Part shown: positions 1 to 10,077 of the stretch, piece after piece
Position numbering within the stretch: position 1 is the stretch's first letter
Layout: every line of letters starts with the position of its first letter
Assembly: GCA_032629725.1 (NCBI GenBank)
Contig: JAFEVB010000036.1
Location: 1,635,084-1,699,083 of the forward strand
Length of the DNA stretch: 64,000 nucleotides
Origin: Gremmenia infestans
Taxonomy: Eukaryota; Ascomycota; Leotiomycetes; Helotiales; Hamatocanthoscyphaceae
Direction of reading: 5' to 3'
Translations under genes and position numbers: made by a program
The notes under the pieces: model-generated
What the model saw: the letters and a program-made list of their open reading frames with translations, nothing else
Told to the model about the DNA's origin: nothing
The model's database searches: none

Positions 1-2719
1 TAACCATCACACTTTATTTTGATATATAATAGGGTTTGCTTCTCGCTACCCGATTGTGGGTCTGCGGGGTCTAGTCTTTTTCTTCTTTAGGGCTTAACTA
101 TATGGATTATACATCCTTCATAATTAGAGGCAGGATTCCTATGTGATTTCCTTTCTGATCTAAAATAATGTTATATATAGCCTTTATAACCTTAAGGATC
201 CCTCGAATGACCGGTCAATATATATATCAAATCACATGACCTTGAAATTGGTGGCTGAGCTGGAATAGCTATCGTCTCAAGAAAGCACGCATTAAAATAA
301 CATGCTATATAACCGTTTTCAACGTCTGATCACCTTTTAGTCATTTTTCTTCTTTCCTGTCTAAGAGTCCAAAGTTACATTCACTATCACGTGATTAATC
401 TTTGCACTTCTTCAGCGCAACGACGGCGTCTCAATTTAGTTCGTAGGACAGATTATTATATGTTAAATTGTATGATAAAACTTTGAACATAGTTGCCTAG
501 AAAGCCCTATACGTTCCCTTTTCTAGTGAAGACTCCAGAGACTATTCAGCGGCTTAGCTATCCTTATACGCGGCTTTCACCTATATACTAAATCCAGACC
601 TCCCACAGGGAGAGCTTTCGGTTCTCCTTTATTTTTAGGTCGAGGGAAAGATACTTTTAGTGTTTTATGTAATTTGGATACAAGTACTTAACTCTGATAT
701 CTTAAAGTCTTTAAATTGCCAGTGTTGTCGCTGGAGGGAGACTTCCGTCCTACAATAGTACAGTCGCACTTCGGACTGTCCTAATTCCGACTATAGCTGT
801 AAATGAAACCAAGGCATCTACTATCTAGAGCGCTCTATCATCTTGCCAGTCTTGCTTCGAGTCTGACATCTTATTGTATGACGACGTTGCCAGCAAAGTA
901 TGTGCATTCATATGGCTCTCAACCGCTAAAGGGGACACCTACACCGTCCCGACGACCGGCTTGCAACCCTCGACTGTCAGTATTGTTGGGGTCGGAGGTG
1001 CGACTACTACTGCGATCATTGGGGTGCTGGGGTCTTGATCTGGCAACTCTTCAAAGATTCAATGATCTAAGTTAAGAAGAGATGTGGCCGGTGATCTTTC
1101 GCATTTGTATCTCGAGGCAATGGAAAGTACTCGTAATTGGTAGTTATGCTCCGACCGGAGGATGGTGTTCCACTCTGAGAGCATTACAGGCTCAACTTGA
1201 GAAGATGGGATTGCTTAAGTTTTGGTCCCTTGTGAAATTTGTGCTTTTTTGCCCGGTCGTTTCAGACAGTGTAATTTATAAATTATTGCTATGCGCACTT
1301 TTATAGTCCTCGAGTCAAATTACTCGACATGAAGCTCCACTCTATAAGTTTTTCCCTGTCTCAAAAAGCTTGCTTTATCCAGTACATCCAGACGCTGTCC
1401 AGAGGTATCATAGCAATCGCATATATCCAGAACTGAAGTATTCCACCAGTATTCCTTCTTGACTTTTCCCAGTCCCGCCATCTCCTCTAGCTTCCTATCA
1501 CCCTGTAACGCCGCACCGCCGTACCTCCATCGCCACCGCATCTCAATACCCCACCACTTGCCCACCTTCTCCGCATCCACGACCCATTTTGCTGGGCCCT
1601 CCGTACTTGCTACACCGTACTTTTTCGCCACAGTCTCCATCAGCCCTTCATTGCTGTTCTCTTCCAAAGAGTGCCGTTCGTGTGGATCACGAGAGTTATC
1701 CGTGAGTCGATAGACCCCGTTCTTGCATACTAGGAGCATGAGCCGGTATGGAACTGCTGCCGAGGAGACAGAGAGAACTGCTCCTCCTGCATTGAGTATG
1801 CCTACGTTCTATTGCTGGCGGTCGTTTCTCTCTTTCACAAGGGGCCGAATAAGCGATTGTTAGAGTGCAGAGCGCATCCATCAATGCAGGTAAGTTTGAT
1901 ATACTCGCAAAATAAGATATCGCAATATAGTCTAAAACACTACAGAAGCTCTTTGGTTAAGGGAACTTTGTTTAGGCATTCTCTCATATCTTAACCATAG
2001 TTATATGGCTTAAGAGGTGATATAGAAGCTTGCGTTTTCAAGTAGCGCATTATTGTATTACTAAGTATTTGTAGGTGGTCTACTTAAGTTGAAGTTTAGT
2101 GAGTATGTGATTTAAAAACTATGTTCAAAATGCGCGAACTTTTTGTTTCTGGTACACTACTTTAGATCCCGTGACCGGTCTCGGGCTTTACCCCTATTCG
2201 ACAGCTCTTACAACATAGCACTCTACAAGCTTTCTAGTCCAACAAAACAAAAGCTCTACCAACTTCCTCTTCGAAGTACTGATATGAAGAAGACTAACAA
2301 AGCTAATCAATTCAGGAACACCTCAAAATTATGGCACTGGCAACCGTGGTAGAGACAAGGAAGTGTTTCGCTATCACTCTAAACTCGCTTAATTATTGTC
2401 TAGTGTATTGAGGTCTCGGCTCCAATGCCAAGGCATACATGTCCTTTAGGCAAAGATGATCTAATCAGATGAGGTTGCCAAGATATCAAAGTCAGTTCAA
2501 TTGCTGGTTGAGTAACAATACTCGTGAATGCTATGTGCATTCCAATGCTTATAGAGCTTGTATGTACAAAATTCCAGTTCCTCCTCAATGTTCACACTAT
2601 ATACTAGAAGGCAAAACTCACAAGGTGCGGTAAACGAGGGGCTTTTTATACAAACTCGAGGATTCACAAAGTTGGTCGAATATTTCGTCTGTAGTCCTGA
2701 CAAAATTCATACCAGGCAC
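1..2719. other. gene-poor stretch with possible decayed ORFs
   Basis: No complete gene is supported here. The first 800 bases are AT-leaning and show no long frame. Around 815-1,040 (+) one frame reads like protein: it is Cys-containing, then Ser/Thr/Gly/Val-rich, and ends at a stop near 1,038. Near 1,071-1,145 a second short protein-like frame follows. They may be broken exons of one secreted or membrane protein, but no homology is certain. Bases 1,740-2,719 are the upstream side of a minus-strand ORF and the 3' flank of the cellobiohydrolase. I see no other structure there. Confidence 0.35.
1320..1739 (-). CDS. hypothetical protein or 3' exon of an unrecognised gene
   Basis: An open frame of 139 codons starts at an ATG (residues MLLVCKNGVYRLTD) and ends near 1,320. 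Its composition looks protein-like: charged, Trp-rich in the middle (KWWGIEMRWRWRYGG) and ending in a Lys/Glu/Val-rich tail. The frame stays open upstream of the ATG to a possible splice acceptor near 1,813, so the ATG may be internal and this may be a last exon. I do not recognise a domain. The overlapping plus-strand frame is treated as a shadow. It could equally be a gene remnant, because the surrounding 2.7 kb holds no intact gene. Confidence 0.3.
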   Translation of the reverse strand: MLLVCKNGVYRLTDNSRDPHERHSLEENSNEGLMETVAKKYGVASTEGPAKWVVDAEKVGKWWGIEMRWRWRYGGAALQGDRKLEEMAGLGKVKKEYWWNTSVLDICDCYDTSGQRLDVLDKASFLRQGKTYRVELHVE

Positions 2720-4131
2720 TTAGAATGCGGGGTTTGCGTTCTTGAGAAGCATCTCAAAGTATGGCTCGTTCCATGTTCCTGCTTGTGGTGAAGGTTTGTA
2801 TGCTAGAAGAAAATTATTAGAAGATAAATTTAGTAATGGAAGTCGAACTTACCATCAGCCAGACCACAGAAAGAGTCATAGCGGGTGGCAGTGGAGTCAC
2901 TGGTTCCGTCACTCTCTCCACCAGGTTTAACCCAGACAAAAGCATCAGCAAGGGCATCACTGGTGGAAGAAGTTGGGTGGACACCGAAACCGGCTCCGTT
3001 GACATTACACCAGTCTCCCCATGCCAGGCGGAGGCCTTGGACGGCGTTACGTCCGGTATCGATGATTGCATGAGCGGGCATGCCATCGGCCGAGATAAGA
3101 GGCAGAATTGCATTGATGTAGCGCTTCTCATCCTGGCATTTGTTGTACTGCGCATCAGAGGTTGTTGAGAACTCGCCGGGGATCTCAGACCAAGCGTTCC
3201 ACCCTGCAACGTTGGTGGAGATTCCAAACACTTGCGAAGGCGAGCCAGCAGTCTTGTAGACGCTGGTGATCATATCTGCTCCAGGCTCTGGGGACTGGTT
3301 AGTACGATTTCATTTGACTGTAGCAGAGTTACGAACGTAGGTTGGCATCCCACCCAAGCCATCCACCATGACCAGCGTCAATGTACATAGCTACATTAGG
3401 GAGGTTGAGTGTTTTCAAAGCGTAAGCAACTCCAGCCTTGTAGTCTGAAGCGGCAGCTGCGCAAGCGGTTGCGTTGGCATTTGTGACCAAGTTGGGAAGA
3501 GAATCAGGTTCAATAATCAAGGCCACAGCGGTCTGAGGAGCAGCTTTGATAGCGGCAGCGATTGCTGTCAAAAATATCAGTACAAATGTTCAGAATTTTC
3601 AAAATATCCTGTATACTTACGGTCGATATAATCGGACTGGTATTTTGCGAGCTGACCAGTTGCCAATTCTCCATTGGAGGCCTTGGCAAAGCAATCACGA
3701 CCAGGGAGATCATAAATAACAAGACCGAGGATATCGGTAGATGGGGTCTCTGCCAACAATGTGGTTGCTAACGGAACCCGGGCAATAGTATCTCTGTCAA
3801 ATGCAAGTCAGTAACGCTTCGAAGACACAACTAAGCTAAGCTAATCAAAGACTTACAGCCACAAGAAACTACCGACTTTAGCAACAGCAGATGCCTGTGT
3901 CTTGATCGTAGCGTCTGTTACATTGGCCATTGCTGCTGCGATTTCGGAAGCGTAAACCGAGTTGGCATGGAGTGTGCGCGTTGCAAAAGGGTTGCTCCCA
4001 GGGGCAATGGTAACAGCAGCAGCAGCGGGGTTTCGTTCCAGCATTTGCTCCTCAATAATTCGGGTTGGCGTCTCAGCTGGCGCTGCAGATGCGAAAGCCG
4101 CAAGGCCGGCTAAACCTAAGAGATACTTCAT
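2720..4131 (-). CDS. GH6 cellobiohydrolase (exoglucanase II type), catalytic module only
   Basis: Predicted secreted enzyme that releases cellobiose from the non-reducing ends of cellulose. Exons on the minus strand are 4131-3857, 3793-3621, 3564-3337, 3287-2853 and 2802-2720, coding 397 residues. The ATG begins a clear signal peptide (MKYLLGLAGLAAFASAA). GH6 hallmarks follow in order: SFLWLDTIARVP (about 87-98), VIYDLPGRDC with the probable catalytic acid Asp125, YIDPIAAAIK, LIIEPDSLPNL, VAMYIDAGHGGWLGW, LRLAWGDWCNVNGAGFG, VKPGGESDGTSD and the C-terminal NANPAF. There is no CBM1 or Ser/Thr linker, so this is a bare catalytic domain, shorter than two-module Cel6A. The donor of intron 3 is GTTCGT, which is unusual. 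Many relatives have GGEC where this has GGES. Expression is probably controlled by carbon source (see the upstream sites). Confidence 0.93.
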
Positions 4132-4218
4132 CTTGATAGAAAATACAAAAGATACAAAAAATGAACAGGTGGATGTTATGGGCAAGAAACAACATTGATG
4201 ATCCGGAATATGGCTTAC

Positions 4219-4261
4219 TTATATATAAAATCAACAGGCAGACATCGGTTCGTCAGTGGGG
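4219..4261 (-). promoter_or_regulatory. putative TATA box and CreA-type site upstream of the GH6 gene
   Basis: Read on the gene's strand, a TATATAAG element lies about 90 bases before the ATG (plus-strand 4,219-4,230). GTGGGG at 4,256-4,261 fits the SYGGRG consensus bound by the carbon repressor CreA/Cre1 of ascomycetes. One hexamer match alone is weak. The enzyme class makes carbon catabolite repression likely in general, but binding here is inferred. Confidence 0.4.
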
Positions 4262-6131
4262 TCATTCCTCTCTGGCTGAAAGGGTCTAGGAAGTTTAGGG
4301 CCGAGAATTTGCGGATCGAGACCTGTCGTCCTTGTGACTAGAAAGGCAATTTGTCTACTCTATGTGAGGGCAAACCCAGAGCGGTAACTACAATGACCGT
4401 TCCGAGGAGCAAGGACCTATCCAGATCCCGGTTCAAGGATTCGAGGAATTTCGAGGTAGAATGAATGGGATGAACCGACAAATAAGCTTTTCAAGAACCA
4501 GCGATGATTCGAAACAGCCTAATGTTTTCGGGATCTTTTTTCAGCCAACACGTGTGACTATGAATTGTGGCTAGAACTGTAGTATAGATTGAAATAGATG
4601 GCTTGGAATCCACTAAACTCTAGCAGACTCAAGAGGACAACGGTAAGGAGTAACTTGATGGTACATCTTTTTCCTAGGCAGTATTCTCCTGTTCCATGAA
4701 ATCCAATATACAAATGATTTCGTTTTGTTAGGAATTACTTTTTTTCAACAATTTCTCCACAACCAACGATGAACACTTATTATTCAGAACAATTATTGCC
4801 GAACCGAGATTAAGTACATGGCTTGCAACTTGAAAACCGGTATCGGATGAAGTACCCGTAGTAACATATTTTGCCTATACATAGGCTGAGCCACTTCAAG
4901 GTTTACCGACGGGAATTGTCATGTCTACTTCCATCCTTGGCAGTATCATGTTCAGCAGTTAACAATTTTGGCACTATATCGTCGCAAGTTTCAACGAATA
5001 ATAGTGTGAGAATCTCGAAGGCGGTGCTAGGATCCAAATCAACCCCTGACTTTAACCCTCTAGCTTTTGCGGGGTGCATGAAACTGCAGATCATCAGCCT
5101 TCGCACGCGGAGGGCTTCCTTCCAGCGAAATGGCATAAGATGATAGATAGAGTAATATCGGTTACCAATATTAAGGAACGCAAAACCAGAGTAGATAGTA
5201 GACATGAAGAGATTTGAGGATATGTCCTCATGTTAAATTCCCGAACAAACAAAACAAATTATGATTGTGACAAAAACAAAAGAGAGGATATTCCTTGTTT
5301 GCCCATTGTAGGAGGAGCGCAAAAATGATGTTCCGAGGAATGACAAGTAATATTTCATCGGCATTGATGGATACCTGCATCCGGGTTAATTAGCAAGTTG
5401 GCGAGGGCTCGAGATGTTAAGGTCAAGCGCATACTCAGATCTAGGAACACCAGGATATCATACGTGTCTATACCGTCTTCTAAAGCTGTGTATGTAACGT
5501 TATCTCGTCAATCAACAGTCGTGCGCTGAGGTTGCTGGTACGAAGCGGAAGCTGAAGCTGAAGCTGATCGAAAGGGGAGGTTGGACGGGCTAGACCAAAC
5601 CAAGCCAAGCCTGGAAGAACTCCGACATGCTTCTGAGCCGGATAAACCAATTTGGGAACCGACGTACCTCCGCGATATTATATATGTATGTATAGGTATA
5701 TATTGAACGGTCCTCGGCCGGGCTTTCCTACCGTGGTTCCTATTGTACTTCGTGCTAAGTGAGAAGATGCCATGCATATTCTATGGGTCTGCCGGATCTA
5801 CCCCCTTTTTAACCGAGTGTACCCTAGCTGGTCTGATGATCCTATCCTATACCTTTCTGCGCTTACTACCAAACCCTTCAAATGTATTGATATTGAGCCT
5901 TTGAGACAACGAGCACACTCTCCCCATATTAAAATGGCAGCAAAACGATGTAGTATATAAATATGATATATACACTCCCGAAAGAGGGCTATGAGATTAC
6001 GGCGGCCTTCAAAAGCCACAATGGCGACCTGCGGGGTAGATCAAGATAAGCTAAAGGTCTTTCTGCAACTCCAAACCTATACTGTCTCTTGACCTCTTGA
6101 CCACACATGCCTTTCATATATATCCCCTGTC
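4262..6131. other. intergenic region between divergent GH6 and nickel transporter genes
   Basis: About 2 kb separate two divergently transcribed genes. Scattered frames (for example about 100 codons on the minus strand at 4,903-5,205) have no recognisable domain and look accidental. A TpA-rich patch lies at 5,680-5,705, and short AT-rich runs such as ATATATAT occur near 5,960 and 6,116, the latter just ahead of the transporter start. I see no tRNA, transposon or inverted repeat. Confidence 0.4.
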
Positions 6132-7411
6132 ATGCCTTCGCTCCATATGCCTCACTGGCTCCTTGAAGTCGCCTCTCGACTTCCCCCTCAACTTCGTCTA
6201 CTCTCTTTTCCCGCCATCGGAATCATCTCCTGCCTGGGCCTCATCAATGCCGCAATATGGATAGCCGTTACTATCATCGTACGCTCACACCCGACCCTCT
6301 CCTCATCCGCCCTGCTCTCCTACACTCTCGGTCTTCGACATGCCCTAGACGCCGACCACATCTCTGCCATCGACCTCATGACGCGACGCTTGGTAGCTAC
6401 AGGCTCCAAACCGGTTACGGTGGGGACATGGTTCAGTCTCGGGCACTCGACGATTGTGATCATCACTTGTATAGTGGTGGCTGCTACGAGTGGGGCATTG
6501 GAAAAGCGGTTTGAGGGCTTCAGGAATGTGGGTGGTATTATTGGGACAAGTGTCAGTGCGGCGGTGTTGATACTGTTGGGAATAGGCAATGCGTGGATTT
6601 TGTGGAAATTGGTACAGCGGATGCAGGCTGTATTGAGGGAGGAGGTGGTAAATGGTGATATGCAGGATGAGGGTGCTGTAGCGGGATTGAACCTGGAAGG
6701 GGGTGGTTTAATGGTAAGGTTGTTCAAGAAGGTGTTTAAATTCATTGATAGGCCCTGGAAGATGTATCCTCTTGGAGTGCTCTTTGGTCTTGGATTTGAT
6801 ACCAGTAGCGAGATTGCTGTATTGGGAATCTCTTCAATCCAAGCTGCACAAGGAACGAGTATTTGGCTCATTCTTGTTTTCCCTCTGCTGTTCACTGGTA
6901 TGATTTTCGACACTTTGTAAAGTCTTATGAATTTCAAACCAGTCACTGATTCTTCTCAGCTGGGATGTGCCTCCTCGATACCACGGATGGCGCGTTAATG
7001 ATGACTCTCTACACGTCGACTTCCCTTGCACGAGATACAATTGCCATACTGTATTACTCAATTGTCCTGTCAGCAATCACGGTTTTGTTTGCCATGACGA
7101 TTGGGGTTATTCAGTTGCTCTCTATCGGTGCGAACTTTGAAAGTGGGCCATTCTGGGATGGTGTAAATGCGGTTGGTGATCATTACGATATCCTTGGAGG
7201 TGCTATTTGTGCAGCTTTTGTGGTCGTTGGCGGAATTTCTGTGGTCTGTTATAAGCCATGGCGTCGAAGAGTCAATCGCGGCCGGCATGCTATGCTCGCT
7301 GTCGAATCACAAGATGTAGGAGACAAGGACGCCGACGAGAGGGTTGCAATCACAAGTAGGCCGACAGATATCGGAGTGTCTAGTCCTGGATTTGAAAAAA
7401 TAAGTGATTAA
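6132..7411 (+). CDS. nickel/cobalt transporter, NiCoT (HoxN/NixA) family
   Basis: Probable high-affinity Ni2+/Co2+ permease that would supply nickel to urease. Two exons, 6132-6897 and 6960-7411, flank a 62-bp intron (GTATGA..CTCAG) and code 405 residues. The family signature HALDADH (HX4DH: His70, Asp75, His76) is intact, and SLGHSTIVI, LGFDTSSEIAVL and, across the splice, GMCLLDTTDGALM follow. These are the metal-recognition helices of the family. Hydrophobic segments fit about eight membrane spans with a central charged loop of about 60 residues. The C-terminal 45 residues are hydrophilic. The upstream ATG is used because it directly precedes the first hydrophobic helix. No regulatory element is recognised. 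Confidence 0.93.
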
Positions 7412-8019
7412 CACATCTATCATATCATAGGTGTAGACGCTCTTAATCTCTTGACGCCAACCAGCTATACTTTCAAGGGAAGTTACAATATCTTCTGTCT
7501 CTCTAAAGCACATTGCAAACTTGTAACAAGCGACAGCGATTCCAAGGGGTTTTCACCTCAACAAAGCGAGTAAAGAGACCATCTTCAGCCGGTCAACCCC
7601 CCCTTCCCGCTTGACTCCTCTGAAAAGTTTTCCTTCGATTATCGGATTCTCGAAGGTCCTGTTCCTCTAATATCATTAATTTTACCCACTTGCAACACAC
7701 GACGCTGGTCGGAGAGAGCTCATATTCACCAGACATGTAGAAGGGGAAGGATAAAGAAAAGGAGAGATGCGTGACAGAAGTCAGTAGTAATAATAGGCAG
7801 ATACGTTGAAGTCTTTCATTAAGTCAATTGTTGATGAATTAGACGCTGCAAGGCCGCTTCGATGCAGGTGCGCCGTGAAACTGCGGCTTTATTGATCAAA
7901 GAACCTTGGATTCAGTTGATCGTATATCTTTCTTTCCTTTTCTCTCTTTCTTTCTTGCGTTACTTTAAGGCTCAATTGAATATTTATTAAGTGGCGCGTT
8001 GGATCTGCTTTCCAATTCA
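7412..8019. other. intergenic, transporter 3' side and BTB promoter
   Basis: No reading frame of interest. A pyrimidine-rich run (TTTCTTTCCTTTTCTCTC-like) at 7,928-7,958 sits about 65 bases upstream of the BTB gene start, as is common in fungal promoters. Confidence 0.4.
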
Positions 8020-9176
8020 ATGAATATCTTCCAGAAAGCGCAGGCGCGATTTCTCCGCACTCCACCACCACAAAACCAACCCCAAACTCAAACACCGAGA
8101 CCGCAAACTTACCAGGGAGAAGCTGAACAGCAATTAATCCACGAATATCAACACGTGATAGCAGGGGCGTCTTGCAAAATGGTGTCCTCTCCGTCTTCCG
8201 AATCTTCATCTTCGCCTACCATTAATGCCAACACACCTTCATCTCCTCTCGGCGTATACAACCACGACGACGAGCAAGAGCACGAAACTCCTCAACCATC
8301 ATTCTCACAGACGATTCCTCATCATCCATTGGAAGCCCTTCAATCGTAAGTTCATGTTCGCTGGTTGAACGTTTACCTATCTAAGTACACCACCAACATC
8401 ACGAGGGACACCACTGATTTTGCCCGCAACAAGTGCTCTCCTAACCGGCAAATTCTCCGATCTTTCCATTATCCACGGCACTCGTCTCTGGAATGCTCAT
8501 AGAGTTGTCGTTTGCTCTCAGTCCCCCATGCTTGATTCCAGAATTCGAACAGTGGAGGTAGAGCTCATCCCCACCCCTTTCCCCTCGCCAAATACTTCAG
8601 TATCTGACGCAATTCTAGGGCGACAAAAGCGTTTTGACCCTTACTCAATATGACTACGACTCGGTCTGCCTAATGATGGAATATTTATACACCTCCAATT
8701 ATACTACCGTCGATCAAGCCCCCGATTTCTCTCTTCCCGTCCACGTCAAAGTATTTTGCCTTGCCGCCGACTTCGCCTGCACGGGTCTAAAGGCGGTGGC
8801 CATGACAAAATACAGAGACACGCTTCAAGGCAAACTCAGAAACCTGGAAGTCTTCTACGCCTCCGTGGAATCCGTGTATGCAACTACCACCACCGAGCAC
8901 CCAGAGCTTCGCATGGCAGTTGTAGAAGCTGCGATTATGGAGATGCGCCTGCTTTTGGCAGACCCTGCTCGCGTACGTTTTCTTCAGGTTACATCTGAGC
9001 TATCTGATTTCCAGGCAGATATTATGCTTACGCTGGTGCATAACCCTATGCGTCCCGTGGAGAAAGTTGTTCAGGAGTTGTGTGAGGAATGCGGTCCTAG
9101 GAGCGAGGACGATGGCTATGAAGTGACTACGGAGTGCAAAAGTTGTGGTGCTGAGAAGACACTCGAGTTCTACTGA
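8020..9176 (+). CDS. BTB/POZ domain protein
   Basis: Exons 8020-8345, 8434-8557 and 8619-9176 join in frame to 335 residues. The first 100 residues are low-complexity, rich in Gln, Pro and Ser, and probably disordered. The BTB fold starts near residue 108: FSDLSIIHGTRLWNAHRVVVCSQSP, then after intron 2 the segment GDKSVLTLTQYDYDSVCLMM and the typical EYLYTSNY. A helical region follows and the protein ends with two Cys pairs (CEECG about 30 residues from the end, then CKSCG), which resembles a small zinc ribbon. BTB domains mediate dimerisation or Cul3 adaptor binding. The substrate or partner here is unknown. The ATG at 8,020 is the first in frame. No MATH, Kelch or BACK domain is evident. 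Confidence 0.85.
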
Positions 9177-10077
9177 GTCGTTGTAGCACTTGCTTGGTTG
9201 CCTTTCTTTTCTGTTCTCTCAGAAATGTTTGCTTTTCCTCCTTCTGTCTGTATTATGGAACATCTGAGCGGCAGGATTAGGTTGGACGTTGGTTGTATCT
9301 AGATTTCTGCGACAGAGTCTCTCAATCAAACTGATAGGCTGAATTTGAGCGTCTAATTTCGCCTCTGGTCTTTACAGACGATGTTGGTTCATTTCCAAGG
9401 CCTCTTCCGATATCCTTTCGACAAGCGGGGGCATGGCCGTATATTTACGTCAAGATCCCAACAGGAGTTTAGAAAATGAGACCACGAGCTCAAGGGGGGA
9501 AGTGCTGAACTAGAGAAATTCTCGCCAAAGCTGAAAAGGAAGTACCTCCTTCACAGATGGGGGCCGGTCATGTGAGGTACAACTGCAGGGAAGTTCCAGT
9601 GCGCAGACGTGCATCGTTCAATTAGCTAGCACAAGGCTTCTTGAATCTTGAAAATTATTGATGATGCACTTATCGTCCCCCAGCTCATAGGCAATGATTC
9701 GCACACCCTTGCGGTCTCTTCTGCCCCATCCCACTTTCGACGAACGCAAATAGTCAAGACCACCACCAGTACCATTGCGGAGGGGGCTAGCCTCGGAATG
9801 TGGGTCAAACATATGGTACGTACGATGCTCGACATCCAATCACCCAGTGACGGAATAGGGTCTAGGTTCACTGAGTTGGCTCCGCAAAAGCTGGAGTCTG
9901 GCTTATCTCACGAACTGTTGCTGTGCTGTTCGAACGTCTGAGTCTTTTCGTCATGTCTCAAGCTTTCCGGTAAAAGCAGTCACAGTCGTTGTCTCCTTCC
10001 TCTTTCTCCTCGGTATACGTTGAAGGACACGCGAACTTCTAGGTAGTTGCAGTCCCGAGGACTATAGACTACCTTGC
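9177..10077. other. intergenic with a weak minus-strand gene fragment
   Basis: About 900 bp without an intact gene. A minus-strand frame at 9,618-9,839 (about 70 codons, containing GGGLDYLRSS and GWGRRDRKGV) looks more protein-like than chance, but it has a stop just upstream and no ATG of its own. It could be a truncated exon or relic. The rest is featureless promoter sequence for the zinc-cluster regulator. Confidence 0.3.

Noticed and set aside
4425..4450. Possible tRNA B-box (GGTTCAAGGAT) near 4,432
   Set aside because: It lacks the invariant CC of the B box, and no A box or cloverleaf could be found upstream.
4903..5205. 100-codon minus-strand frame between the GH6 and nickel transporter genes
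   Set aside because: It has an ATG but no domain, no signal peptide and no splice partner, and is compatible with chance in 2 kb of intergenic DNA.
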